Shown here one piece after another: positions 6,446 through 15,286 of a stretch of 57,869 nucleotides of DNA. A model generated the notes under the pieces. It worked only from the letters and a program-made list of their open reading frames with translations, did no database searches and was not told the DNA's origin. This DNA comes from JANYJZ01 sp964523395 (GTDB lineage Bacteria; Bacteroidota; Ignavibacteria; UBA10030; SZUA-254): contig CAZFXS010000016.1 of assembly GCA_964523395.1 (NCBI GenBank), positions 1 to 57,869 on the forward strand, written 5' to 3'. A program made the position numbers and the translations under genes. Numbering within the stretch: position 1 is the first letter of the stretch; each line of letters opens with the position of its first letter.

Positions 6446-7363
6446 TTATTTATTATGGTTTTGTGAATTACTGTCAGAATCAGGCGGATTAAGCAACCGA
6501 TCCAATGACAGGTAATCAAACGGACTCTTAATCTTCCCTATACTTTTTGTGCTTACATGTGTGTAAATTTCTGTTGTCTTTGAACTCTGGTGCCCCAGCA
6601 ATTCCTGAATGTACCTCAGATCGGTGCCATGCTCAAGGAGGTGAGTGGCGAATGAGTGCCGCAACGTGTGCATCGAAACAGGCTTGGTAACGCCGGCATC
6701 TTTCACTGCCCGCCCGAATACTGCCTGTATGCTTCTTACCGAAAGATGGTCTCCCGGCGTAATTCCCGGGAACAAATAGCCTTTTATGCCGAGTGAATAC
6801 TCTTTCCAATACAAATGCAAAGTAGTGATCAGAGATTCTGAAAGGATTGTATATCTGTCTTTCTTTCCTTTTGCTCCCCTGATATGGATCAGCCTCCTTG
6901 TTCCGTCGATATCCTCAATCCGTACCTTCACCAATTCGCTTACGCGTAAACCGCTCGCGTACGCGAGCATCAGCATTGTCCTGTGTTTAAGATTTTTAAC
7001 TGACCGGAAAATCCGGGAAACCTCTCCTTCGGTAAGGACATCGGGGAGTTTCCGATCCTTTTGCGGTCTAGGCAATGAACCGATCACGAACGGCATTCTG
7101 TACAGATCAACATACAGAAATCGCAGGGCGTTGAATACCTGGTTCACAGTTGATGCGGCGAACTGCTTCTGTTCCAGAAGGTAGAGGAGGTAGAGTTTTA
7201 TTTCTTCGTTGGTAACAACACGCGGGTGCTTCGGGGCAAAATAATATACAAAAGCCCGCAGGCAACTGAGGTATGACTTTATTGTCTTGTGACTGTAGTT
7301 TCGCAATCTCATTTCACGACGTACAGTTTCAAAAAAACCCTGTGATGTGGAATGGCCCTCCAC
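6446..7363 (-). CDS. Integron-type tyrosine recombinase (XerC/D-like)
   Basis: This 305-residue tyrosine recombinase has a SAM-like core-binding domain (about residues 8-92) and a catalytic domain with R140 (ASGLRVSEL), K165/K167 (RGAKGKKDR), H232 and R235 (HTLRHS), H258 (LLGHQS) and nucleophile Y267 (EIYTHV), so it should be active. The C-terminal KIKSPFDYL resembles the VRSPLD motif near the end of IntI proteins. However, the extra helix-containing segment that IntI enzymes carry between the K strand and the HxxR helix is missing: only about 35 residues separate LSES from SIQAVF. The start is a GTG with GGAGG six bases upstream. It sits beside a row of attC-like sites and is transcribed toward them. 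Confidence 0.88.
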   Translation of the reverse strand: MEGHSTSQGFFETVRREMRLRNYSHKTIKSYLSCLRAFVYYFAPKHPRVVTNEEIKLYLLYLLEQKQFAASTVNQVFNALRFLYVDLYRMPFVIGSLPRPQKDRKLPDVLTEGEVSRIFRSVKNLKHRTMLMLAYASGLRVSELVKVRIEDIDGTRRLIHIRGAKGKKDRYTILSESLITTLHLYWKEYSLGIKGYLFPGITPGDHLSVRSIQAVFGRAVKDAGVTKPVSMHTLRHSFATHLLEHGTDLRYIQELLGHQSSKTTEIYTHVSTKSIGKIKSPFDYLSLDRLLNPPDSDSNSQNHNK

Positions 7364-7402
7364 GCGGCGCCTCCGTATGTTAACTCCCGAATTATGTTGT
7401 GC

Positions 7403-7431
7403 AAAATAATGAAAATTGGAGGATATGTCAA
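7403..7431 (-). promoter_or_regulatory. Promoter of the recombinase gene
   Basis: On the minus strand TTGACA (7426-7431) and TATTTT (7403-7408) are separated by exactly 17 bases, about 40 bases upstream of the GTG start. Because the recombinase and the cassettes share one orientation, this may be the only strong promoter driving the array. Confidence 0.6.
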
Positions 7432-7659
7432 GGGGAGATCAAGTCAAAAGTAAAAATGAAAAAGTAAAAAAATGGAGCATTTCAGGTATCATGTTTCAAG
7501 TACAGGGAATAATGAAGTGTGTGCCTCTTGAAACCCCAAACCTGTGACCCAAATCCCGAACCCCAAAACCTGAAACCTGAAACCTGAAACCTGAAACCTG
7601 AAACCTGGTACATCTCATATACTCATCATCTCAAATACTCCTTTACTCATCTCCCCCTC
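7432..7659. other. Non-coding stretch with CCTGAAAC tandem repeat
   Basis: No gene is seen between the recombinase promoter and the RNase G promoter. The stretch holds about five tandem copies of CCTGAAAC (roughly 7567-7607), preceded by looser relatives such as AACCCCAAAACCTG. Such text-like repeats look like slippage products and have no evident function. Confidence 0.6.
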
Positions 7660-7688
7660 TTGCAAAATCATCTTAAAATGCTTATTAT
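7660..7688 (+). promoter_or_regulatory. Promoter of RNase G
   Basis: TTGCAA (7660-7665) and TATTAT (7683-7688) are separated by 17 bases. This would leave a leader of about 275 bases before the gene. Confidence 0.5.
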
Positions 7689-7914
7689 ACGAGCGAAATA
7701 AATCTATTTTCGATTAAAATCGATAAATTTTAGAGTTTTTTTATGTTAATTCAGTTCGCAACAGGTCTGTGGTTAACGATGTTGAGTGTGGTAATCGTCC
7801 GATTGTTTTCCCTTGAGCGGGAAAATCTGCTCGCTTCGTTCCCTGGCTTCGCCCCGGCATTGAACCTTGGGCGCCGTTGCAGTATACCCAATCACTATCA
7901 GAGCCCGGGAACAC

Positions 7915-7951
7915 TCACGCGTCTTCGTGTGAGCCCGCCTCCATCGGGCTC
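7915..7951 (+). promoter_or_regulatory. Tandem hairpins in the RNase G leader
   Basis: Two adjacent hairpins, TCACGCG/CGTGTGA (7915-7932) and GAGCCCG/CGGGCTC (7931-7951), end 20 bases before the ATG. In E. coli the leader of the related RNase E gene mediates autoregulation; a similar role here is an inference. The remainder of the 7689-7971 leader contains an open frame overlapping the gene start, which I judge non-coding. Confidence 0.45.
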
Positions 7952-7971
7952 AAAGGAACGAAGTACAATTT

Positions 7972-9651
7972 ATGAGGAAAGAAATTATCATCAATGCGAC
8001 CGCAAACGAAATAAGGATTGCGATCACAGAAGATAAGCGTTTAGCCGAGCTCTATGTCGAAACCCCCGAGAAAGAGCGTATGGTCGGCGATATTTACCTG
8101 GGGAAAGTTGCAAAAGTAATGCCCGGCATCCGTGCCGCCTTCATCGATCTTGGACTCAAACAAGACGCCTTCCTGCATTTCTCAGATATCGGAAGTACAC
8201 TCAACGAATACTCATCGCTCATCGGCGACGAAGATTCTGATGTCGATACCAATGAAGATGATGATGAGGCCCCTTCAGGAGGTTCTCCGGAGTCTCCGGC
8301 CAACCGTCAGGCCTCAGCTCAAACCGATACCGCTGTTCAAACCCAGACACAAGCCGTTGCCGCTCCACAACAAAACCAACAGCAACAACGCCATGGGCGT
8401 GACAATGGCAGGCAACGGGAAACACTTCCCAATCTCAAGCGCGGACAGGAAATTATTGTCCAGGTCACCAAAGAGCCTGTCGGCAAGAAAGGTGTGCGTG
8501 TCACGTCAGAGGTTTCTCTACCCGGAAGATTTCTCGTATTGCTCCCGTTTGATGGGAAAGTCGGCATCTCAAAAAAGATGACCAACTTCAAAGAGAAGCG
8601 CCGCCTCCGTAGGATCGTGAGAAGCATTCTACCTCCCGGTTTTGGTGTTATCGTCCGTACTGTTGCGCAGGAAAAAGATGAAGCGGTATTGCGCCAGGAT
8701 CTTGAAAGCCTGATTGAAACATGGCGTGAAATTGAAAAGAGCGTTAAATCGGAAGAACCGCCATCAGTCCTTTACAAAGATATGGCAACGACATCGAGCG
8801 TTATCCGCGATCTGTTCACCGATGCGGTTGAACGTGTTGTTGTTGATTCCAAAAAACTCTACAAAGAAATCCGCGCGTACGTAAAACTGAACTCGCCGCA
8901 ATTACTCGAGAAGATTGAATATTACAACGACCGCGAGCCGGTGTTTGACGTTTACGGCATCGAAAAAGAAATTGCCACCTGCCTCAGCAGAAAAGTATGG
9001 CTGAAGAGCGGCGGGTACATCATCATCGAACAGACGGAGGCAATGGCGGTCATCGACGTCAATAGCGGAAGGTACGCGGCGAAACGTGAGCAGGAATTAA
9101 ACTCACTCCGTACAAACCTCGAAGCTTCGCGTGAAATTACGCGGCAAATCCGACTCAGGGATCTTGGAGGTATCATAGTTATCGACTTTATCGATCTCGA
9201 AGATGAACGCAACAAAAAGAAAGTCTATGACGAGCTGAGGAAAGAGTTCCGCCGTGACAGGGCGAAGTTCACAGTGCTTCCCATGACGGAGATTGGCCTT
9301 GTCCAGATTACCCGTCAGAGAATCCGTCAAAACATACTGCACAGTTTCAGCGAACCGTGCCCGGTGTGTGGCGGCGGCGGGCTTGTCCAATCGAACTCCA
9401 GCATCATCAATCAGATCGAACGGTGGATCCGCAGGTTCAAATCCGAATCCGGAGAATTGCGCCTGACGCTTACTGTTCACCCGAACATCGCGCATTATTT
9501 GAAAGAAGGCGGCATCAGCCGACTGACCAGGATGCAGTTTAAGTTCCGTGTGCGTATCAAATTACTTGAGGATCCGAAGCTGCCCATTGCGGAATTCCAT
9601 TTCCATTCACACAAACAGAGTAAAGATATCACTCAACAGTACCATACCTAA
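7972..9651 (+). CDS. rng: Ribonuclease G (RNase E/G family)
   Basis: This 559-residue endoribonuclease processes rRNA and initiates mRNA decay in the cytoplasm. The N-terminal S1 domain starts at about residue 37 (MVGDIYLGKVAKVMPGIRAA). The catalytic aspartates are visible at D362 (AVIDVNSGRY) and D405 (IVIDFIDLED), 43 residues apart as in E. coli RNase E (303/346). The zinc-link CPVC is at 463-466. An unusual feature is an insertion of roughly 70 residues within the S1 domain (about 84-152), first acidic (DEDSDVDTNEDDDE) and then Q-rich, absent from typical RNase G. The gene starts a plus-strand run with the aldolase 17 bases downstream. Confidence 0.95.
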   Translation: MRKEIIINATANEIRIAITEDKRLAELYVETPEKERMVGDIYLGKVAKVMPGIRAAFIDLGLKQDAFLHFSDIGSTLNEYSSLIGDEDSDVDTNEDDDEAPSGGSPESPANRQASAQTDTAVQTQTQAVAAPQQNQQQQRHGRDNGRQRETLPNLKRGQEIIVQVTKEPVGKKGVRVTSEVSLPGRFLVLLPFDGKVGISKKMTNFKEKRRLRRIVRSILPPGFGVIVRTVAQEKDEAVLRQDLESLIETWREIEKSVKSEEPPSVLYKDMATTSSVIRDLFTDAVERVVVDSKKLYKEIRAYVKLNSPQLLEKIEYYNDREPVFDVYGIEKEIATCLSRKVWLKSGGYIIIEQTEAMAVIDVNSGRYAAKREQELNSLRTNLEASREITRQIRLRDLGGIIVIDFIDLEDERNKKKVYDELRKEFRRDRAKFTVLPMTEIGLVQITRQRIRQNILHSFSEPCPVCGGGGLVQSNSSIINQIERWIRRFKSESGELRLTLTVHPNIAHYLKEGGISRLTRMQFKFRVRIKLLEDPKLPIAEFHFHSHKQSKDITQQYHT

Positions 9652-9668
9652 CATCTGAAAGTGAACGC

Positions 9669-10313
9669 ATGAAGATATTTATCGATACAGCGAACCTCAA
9701 AGAAATCAAAGAAGCCGCAAGCATGGGTGTGCTTGACGGCGTAACGACGAATCCCAGTCTTGTGGCAAAAGAGGGAGTAGAGTTTAAGGCACTACTGAAG
9801 GAAATCTGCGCGGTTGTCAACGGCGATATCAGCGCGGAGGTTGTTGCAACTGATATGGATGGAATGCTTAAAGAAGGGCGCGATCTTGCAAAGATTGACA
9901 GTAAGATCGTGGTGAAAGTTCCGCTGACGAAAGACGGGCTTAAGGCTGTCATGAAATTCAAGGCAGAGGGCATTCGTACAAACGTTACGCTTTGCTTTTC
10001 GCCAACACAGGCGCTTCTTGCCGCGAAAGCGGGCGCGTACATTATCAGTCCGTTTGTCGGACGTCTGGATGATATCAGTACCGATGGAATGCATCTGATC
10101 AAACAAATCATGACCATCTATCAAAATTACGGATATGAGACGCAGGTTCTCGTTGCGAGTATCCGTCACCCAATACATGTTGTTGAATCGGCGATGATGG
10201 GCGCACATATCGGTACGATGCCGTTTAATGTTATCACGCAACTGATAAAACATCCGTTGACCGATATCGGGCTCGAGCGTTTTCTGGCTGACTGGAAAAA
10301 ATCCCAGCAATAA
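9669..10313 (+). CDS. Transaldolase / fructose-6-phosphate aldolase
   Basis: This 214-residue protein has the short FSA/TalC form: MKIFIDTANLKEIKEA, GVTTNPSLVAKEG, then VVKVPLTKDG with the Schiff-base lysine K83, TNVTLCFSPTQALLAAKAGA, SPFVGRLDDI and ASIRHPIHVVESA. Members of this length act either as true transaldolases or as fructose-6-phosphate aldolases, splitting or transferring a dihydroxyacetone unit in the non-oxidative pentose phosphate pathway; sequence alone does not separate them here. It ends five bases before gcvT, so the two are probably co-transcribed. Confidence 0.93.
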   Translation: MKIFIDTANLKEIKEAASMGVLDGVTTNPSLVAKEGVEFKALLKEICAVVNGDISAEVVATDMDGMLKEGRDLAKIDSKIVVKVPLTKDGLKAVMKFKAEGIRTNVTLCFSPTQALLAAKAGAYIISPFVGRLDDISTDGMHLIKQIMTIYQNYGYETQVLVASIRHPIHVVESAMMGAHIGTMPFNVITQLIKHPLTDIGLERFLADWKKSQQ

Positions 10314-10318
10314 CTCAA

Positions 10319-11407
10319 ATGAAACGAACTCAATTTTTTAATATTCACCAGCAACTCGGCGCGAAGATTGTCGAGTTTGGCGGTTACGAAATGCCGGTAT
10401 CGTATAGCGGTATTATCGATGAGCATAAGACTGTCCGTACCGCAGTAGGAATGTTTGATGTTTCGCATATGGGCGAAGTGGAAATTTCCGGGCCCGATGC
10501 TCTCGCGTTTGTACAATCGATAACCACAAATGACGCGTCGAAACTTTCTGCCGGGAAAGTGCAGTATTCCTCCATGTGTTATGACAATGGCGGGATCGTG
10601 GATGATCTGCTTGTCTATCACCTTGGCAATCGGTTTATGCTTGTCGTGAATGCATCGAATCTTGGTAAGGATGTGGACTGGATTCGAATGAACGTGAAGG
10701 GAAACAATGTAGAGGTTAGAGACAAGAGTGAACAGACGTCGTTGCTTGCCGTGCAGGGGCCTGCGTCGTTGAAAACGCTGGCGAAACTTACGACATCTGA
10801 CCTTTCGGTTATTCCGTATTATTCATTCGTTCAAACGACATTGGCCGGTGTGCCGATGATAGTTTCCCGCACGGGATATACGGGCGAGCTTGGCTTTGAA
10901 ATATATTTTGAAGCATCCGTTTCAGTTGCCGAAAAAGTGTGGAATGATATCATGAGTGCGGGAAAGGAATTCGGCATCAAACCTATCGGACTCGGTGCGC
11001 GCGATACGTTGCGGCTTGAGATGGGGTTCTGTTTGTATGGAAATGATATCGACCAAACGACAAATCCTCTGGAAGCGGGACTCGGGTGGATTACGAAACT
11101 CGATAAAGGCAATTTTCACGGAAGAGATATGCTTCTCAAATCTAAGCAGGAAGGACTGAAGCGGAAGCTGGTTGGATTTCAGATTGAAGAAGACAAAGCG
11201 TTCCCGCGGCATAATTATGAAATTCGTTCGAACGGAAGTTCGATTGGACATGTAACAAGCGGAACTGTTTCTCCGATGCTTGAAAAAGGTATCGGGATGG
11301 GATACGTTTCCACCGGATGCTCGGCACCCGGAACACAAATTCAGGTGATGATACGGCAAAAGGAAGTACCTGCTGTCGTTGTTAAACTCCCTTTTATTTC
11401 CAAATAA
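10319..11407 (+). CDS. gcvT: Aminomethyltransferase, glycine cleavage T protein
   Basis: This 362-residue T protein transfers the aminomethyl carbon from lipoylated H protein to tetrahydrofolate and releases ammonia. The family signatures are present: KRTQFFNIHQQLGAKIVEFGGYEMPV, GMFDVSHMGE, GIVDDLLVYHL, VVNASN, SRTGYTGELGFEIY, GLGARDTLRLEMGFCLYGNDI and the C-terminal barrel with GHVTSGTVSPMLEKGIGMGYV. Length is normal. The other glycine cleavage genes are not in the window. It lies between the aldolase and comB with spacings of five and three bases, indicating one operon. Confidence 0.96.
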   Translation: MKRTQFFNIHQQLGAKIVEFGGYEMPVSYSGIIDEHKTVRTAVGMFDVSHMGEVEISGPDALAFVQSITTNDASKLSAGKVQYSSMCYDNGGIVDDLLVYHLGNRFMLVVNASNLGKDVDWIRMNVKGNNVEVRDKSEQTSLLAVQGPASLKTLAKLTTSDLSVIPYYSFVQTTLAGVPMIVSRTGYTGELGFEIYFEASVSVAEKVWNDIMSAGKEFGIKPIGLGARDTLRLEMGFCLYGNDIDQTTNPLEAGLGWITKLDKGNFHGRDMLLKSKQEGLKRKLVGFQIEEDKAFPRHNYEIRSNGSSIGHVTSGTVSPMLEKGIGMGYVSTGCSAPGTQIQVMIRQKEVPAVVVKLPFISK

Positions 11408-11410
11408 GTA

Positions 11411-12172
11411 ATGAAGACGAAGCCAACTATTTCCGTAAAAGTATATTTAACCCCGACGCATCTTGACGAGATGCAGTTAAAAGACAAGAACATTGTTGTC
11501 ATTGATGTGCTTCGCGCAAGCACCACCATAGCGACAGCGCTTGGCAACGGCGCGAAGGAAATCATTCCGGTGCAAAATGTGGAAAGTGTGGTAAAAATAT
11601 CGGGTAATCTTTCCGGCGGCATGACATTGCGCGCGGGTGAGCGAAACGGTAAGACCATCGAAGGATTTAATTTAGGCAATTCACCTGCTGAGTTTACCAA
11701 AGAAGCCGTTGAAGGAAAATCTATTATTTTCCTGACGACCAATGGTTCAGCTGCAATGGTAAAGGGGCGCCATGCCAAAAACCTCATCATCGCAAGTTTT
11801 GTAAATCTTTCAAGTGTTATCGCATTCTTAAAGGAACTCCGGGAAGATTTTATCATCATGTGTGCAGGGCAGGATAACGATTTCTCTCTTGAGGATGCAG
11901 TCTGCGCGGGAAAGATAATCAATGCCCTGGACGATGTTACTGAAACAATCATCATTCCCGATGACGCAGCTGCGGCGGCGATGGCACTGGATAAAAGTTT
12001 CGGGAAAAATGTGTTGAAGATGCTTAAGAGCTCTGACCACGGGAAGTATCTCACGGATATCGGGTTTGCGGATGACCTGAAACTGTGCGCGGGGACCGAT
12101 TCAATTCCCTTATTGCCTGTGCTGTCGGGAAATGTTATCCGTGTTCATAAAGATACGCCAAAAGCTTCCTGA
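11411..12172 (+). CDS. comB: 2-phosphosulfolactate phosphatase family (ComB)
   Basis: This 253-residue protein matches the ComB family: VYLTPTHLDEMQLKDKNIVVIDVLRASTT near the start, LRAGERNGKTIEGFNLGNSPAEF in the middle and FLTTNGSAAM. ComB hydrolyses 2-phosphosulfolactate in coenzyme M synthesis in archaea, but bacterial homologues are widespread outside that pathway, and neither comA nor comC is seen here, so the real substrate is uncertain. The gene starts three bases after gcvT. Confidence 0.88.
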   Translation: MKTKPTISVKVYLTPTHLDEMQLKDKNIVVIDVLRASTTIATALGNGAKEIIPVQNVESVVKISGNLSGGMTLRAGERNGKTIEGFNLGNSPAEFTKEAVEGKSIIFLTTNGSAAMVKGRHAKNLIIASFVNLSSVIAFLKELREDFIIMCAGQDNDFSLEDAVCAGKIINALDDVTETIIIPDDAAAAAMALDKSFGKNVLKMLKSSDHGKYLTDIGFADDLKLCAGTDSIPLLPVLSGNVIRVHKDTPKAS

Positions 12173-12193
12173 TAGAAACGTTCACAGAGATTG

Positions 12194-14614
12194 ATGGCTG
12201 AGAAAGTAAAGAATTCGCCAAACGGAACTTCCAAAAAGTCTCAGGCAAAACGTTCGACTGAGCGGCGGAAGCAAATCCTCATCGTCCTCATGATGGTGGC
12301 GGGAATTATCATCCTGCTTGCAATCGCGTCGTATGCGAAAAACGATGAACCCATCCTCGACAAGCTTTCCGTTCTCGATATATTCACATTACCGTTTGAT
12401 GATGCCGTCAAAGCGATTGCAGAAGGAATCCAGAACCGTCTCGGTTTGCTCGGCGCATTTGTAGCGAATTTCTTTGTAAATCTTACCATCGGTTACGCTT
12501 CCATACTGTTCCCCGCGCTCATGGTGATGTGGGGTTGGATTTTCCTCACCAAAAAAGAATATCGGAAACCGCTTACCTTTACAAATTACGCGCTGATCAT
12601 CGGTCTCCTGTTTTCCGCTACATTTGGTGTCGCGAACGGCATTATTGGCGATATCGATAAAGAGTGGAGTGGAAGCATGGGAGCGTTTCTTGCCGATACA
12701 TTACTGAGAATTCTTGGTTCCGTTGGCGCCTCGATTATTGTTCTTACGGCATTGTTTGTTACCGTTGTTCTTGCGATTGACCTTGATATTCACAAATCAA
12801 TTGAACGTCTCAAAAATCTCGGCGACCAACTGCGTGAATGGTATGCGCTTCGCAGGGAAAAGACTGCAATAAACCGTCCCGAAGTTTCTCCGGTAGAAGA
12901 TGAAGATTCTCTTGAAGCGATGACAATGCAATCTCCGCGAAGAGAGGTTGTAGTCAACACGTTGGATGAACCGGAAGATTTTCAGGAAGCTGAAGCCGAG
13001 GAACCGGAAGCTGAGCCTGAACTGCGGGTGCGCAGAGTGGAAGTAGAGCAGGAAGTTGATGGACCTACCGAAGCACGTGTTCAGCCGCAACGTGAAGCGC
13101 CAAAACCTGTTGAGAACGAGGAAGAAGAAATTGATTACGTTTTTCCGTCGGTTGAGATACTCGATCCTCCCCGTCATACCGATAATGTTGATGACGAAGA
13201 GTTAAAGGCGAATGCTGAACTGGTTCGTACGAAACTCGCGAAATTTGGTGTCGAGATTGAAAGTGTCAGCGTCACGCCGGGACCTGTAATTACATTGTAC
13301 GAATTGGTGCCTGCTTCCGGGGTAAAAATCAGCCGCATTGTGAGTCTTGCGGATGATCTTGCGCTCGCGCTTGCGGCAAAAGGAATCCGCATCATCGCGC
13401 CTATTCCCGGAAAGAGTGCTGTCGGCGTGGAGATTCCGAACCGCAATCCTTCGATGGTGTATATCAGAAGCATTATTAATTCCAACAAGTTCCGTGAATC
13501 GAAGGCGTTTCTTCCTGTTGCATTGGGAAAAACAATTTCCGGCGACGCATTGTTTGATGATCTCTCGAAAATGCCGCACTTGCTCATTGCCGGAGCTACC
13601 GGTTCGGGAAAAAGTGTCGGTATTAATACGCTCCTTGCCGGATTACTGTATAAGCTTCATCCTTCCGATGTGAAATTTATTATTATCGATCCGAAGAAGA
13701 TCGAACTGACACCGTATGTTAAGCTCAAAAACCACTTCCTCGCTGTTTCTCCGGATATTGATGAGGAAATCATAACTACTCCCGAAAACGCGGTAAGCAT
13801 CCTGAAAAGCGTTGAATTGGAGATGGAAAAGCGCTACGACAAACTTGCGTCTGCAGGAGTGAGGAACATTCAGGATTATAACGAACGTTTAAAAGCCGGA
13901 CGTTTGAAAAACACTGAAACAATTGTTCACAGGAAGATGCCGTACCTGGTTGTAATAATAGATGAATTAGCTGATCTGATGATGACTGCCGCAAAGGAAG
14001 TTGAAGAGCCTATTGCGCGTCTGGCGCAGTTAGCACGCGCGGTCGGTATTCATCTTGTGCTTGCTACTCAGCGCCCGTCGGTTGACGTTATTACCGGTGT
14101 GATCAAAGCGAATTTCCCTGCGCGAATTGCCTATCAGGTCGCATCAAAAACTGATTCTCGTACAATTCTCGATATGAACGGCGCAGACCAGCTTCTCGGC
14201 AGTGGTGATATGCTGTACTTGCCATCCGGAAGTCCGAAGCCATCCCGTATTCAGAACGCGTTTATTTCTACCGATGAAGTTGAACGATTGACTGACCATA
14301 TTGCACGCCAGCAGGGGTATAGCAAGGCGTTCCAGCTTCCATCCATTCTGGAAAAGAAACGTGCAGGCATGCGAGGCATGTCGGATGACCGCGATGAATT
14401 TTTTGAAGAAGCGGCGCGACTTATCGTGAGGCATCAGCAGGGATCTGTTTCATTATTACAACGAAGATTGAAAGTCGGGTATTCGCGCGCGGCGCGGTTA
14501 GTGGATGAGTTGGAAGCCGCAGGAATTGTCGGGCCGTTTGACGGCAGTAAAGCCCGTTTAGTCCTGATTGACAGCGACGACCAGCTTGATCGCTTACTGG
14601 AGACGTTGTCATGA
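12194..14614 (+). CDS. ftsK: DNA translocase FtsK
   Basis: This 806-residue translocase pumps DNA at the division septum and activates chromosome dimer resolution. It has an N-terminal membrane region with about four helices (residues 28-200), an acidic low-complexity linker (about 235-320), the motor with Walker A GATGSGKSVGINTL and Walker B VVIIDELADLMM, and a C-terminal gamma winged-helix domain (about 740-805, QGSVSLLQRRLKVGYSRAARL) that reads the KOPS sequence. The start is the ATG at 12194; a TTG directly before it is less likely. Its stop overlaps the lolA start as ATGA. Confidence 0.96.
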   Translation: MAEKVKNSPNGTSKKSQAKRSTERRKQILIVLMMVAGIIILLAIASYAKNDEPILDKLSVLDIFTLPFDDAVKAIAEGIQNRLGLLGAFVANFFVNLTIGYASILFPALMVMWGWIFLTKKEYRKPLTFTNYALIIGLLFSATFGVANGIIGDIDKEWSGSMGAFLADTLLRILGSVGASIIVLTALFVTVVLAIDLDIHKSIERLKNLGDQLREWYALRREKTAINRPEVSPVEDEDSLEAMTMQSPRREVVVNTLDEPEDFQEAEAEEPEAEPELRVRRVEVEQEVDGPTEARVQPQREAPKPVENEEEEIDYVFPSVEILDPPRHTDNVDDEELKANAELVRTKLAKFGVEIESVSVTPGPVITLYELVPASGVKISRIVSLADDLALALAAKGIRIIAPIPGKSAVGVEIPNRNPSMVYIRSIINSNKFRESKAFLPVALGKTISGDALFDDLSKMPHLLIAGATGSGKSVGINTLLAGLLYKLHPSDVKFIIIDPKKIELTPYVKLKNHFLAVSPDIDEEIITTPENAVSILKSVELEMEKRYDKLASAGVRNIQDYNERLKAGRLKNTETIVHRKMPYLVVIIDELADLMMTAAKEVEEPIARLAQLARAVGIHLVLATQRPSVDVITGVIKANFPARIAYQVASKTDSRTILDMNGADQLLGSGDMLYLPSGSPKPSRIQNAFISTDEVERLTDHIARQQGYSKAFQLPSILEKKRAGMRGMSDDRDEFFEEAARLIVRHQQGSVSLLQRRLKVGYSRAARLVDELEAAGIVGPFDGSKARLVLIDSDDQLDRLLETLS

Positions 14615-15258
14615 GATTGTTTTATTTATCACTGTTTTTATTCTCGTCTATTCTTGTTCAACCCGGTGTTAGCGGAATGTTACCGGGCGATGATGGTGCC
14701 GAACTGCTTTCCCGCCTGCAGAAAAAATATAAGACGGTAAATGACATTGCATTAACATTTGATCAGCATACGCTATTCGGTGTTTCCAAAAGCGAGAGCC
14801 GGACGAGGGGAACGATTGTAATGAAAAGGGGAGATAAATATCGCATCGAATTCAACGACCGTACAATTGTGACGGATGGCGCTTCCGTTTGGTCATATTC
14901 CAAAGCAAATAATCAGGTTATCATTAATCGTTACAAAGAAGATTCCAAAACATTTTCACCGGACAAAGTGTTGCTGACAATCCCGGAAAATTATCAATCC
15001 GCGGTTGCCGGAAAGGAAATCATCGGAGGTGTTGCAACATCCATACTTCAGCTCACGCCGAAAGCAAAGCGGTCCAATATTAAATGGATGAAACTCTGGG
15101 TGGATGCGAATGACACAATGCACAAAATACAATTGTTTGATGCGACGGAAAATACAATGACATATGAACTGAGCGACATCCGATTGAATCCCGGTATTGC
15201 TGACAGCATGTTCTCGTACAAAGCCCCTTCTGATGTCGAAGTGATTGATTTACGGTGA
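14611..15258 (+). CDS. lolA: Outer-membrane lipoprotein carrier LolA-like protein
   Basis: This 215-residue protein has a signal peptide (residues 1 to about 22, LFYLSLFLFSSILV) and a LolA-type half-barrel: LLSRLQKKYKTVNDIALTFDQHT, TRGTIVMKRGDKYRIEF, DGASVWSYSKANNQVIINRY and ATSILQLTPK. LolA carries lipoproteins across the periplasm to the outer membrane, which implies a diderm cell. Translation is coupled to ftsK by a four-base ATGA overlap, a pairing common in this lineage. Confidence 0.9.
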   Translation: MRLFYLSLFLFSSILVQPGVSGMLPGDDGAELLSRLQKKYKTVNDIALTFDQHTLFGVSKSESRTRGTIVMKRGDKYRIEFNDRTIVTDGASVWSYSKANNQVIINRYKEDSKTFSPDKVLLTIPENYQSAVAGKEIIGGVATSILQLTPKAKRSNIKWMKLWVDANDTMHKIQLFDATENTMTYELSDIRLNPGIADSMFSYKAPSDVEVIDLR

Positions 15259-15286
15259 CACTCCCAACCTGGCGCAAACGTATCCG

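Noticed and set aside
6446..7363. Host XerC/XerD acting at a dif site
   Set aside because: Possible for the protein alone, but no dif-like 28-base site is seen and the gene adjoins seven attC-like hairpins with matching core boxes.
7567..7607. CCTGAAAC tandem repeat as a regulatory array
   Set aside because: It is imperfect, lies between divergent promoters without palindromy, and looks like simple slippage.
7743..8036. Plus-strand frame of 97 codons in the RNase G leader
   Set aside because: No ribosome site, no recognisable motif, overlaps the rng start and contains the leader hairpins.
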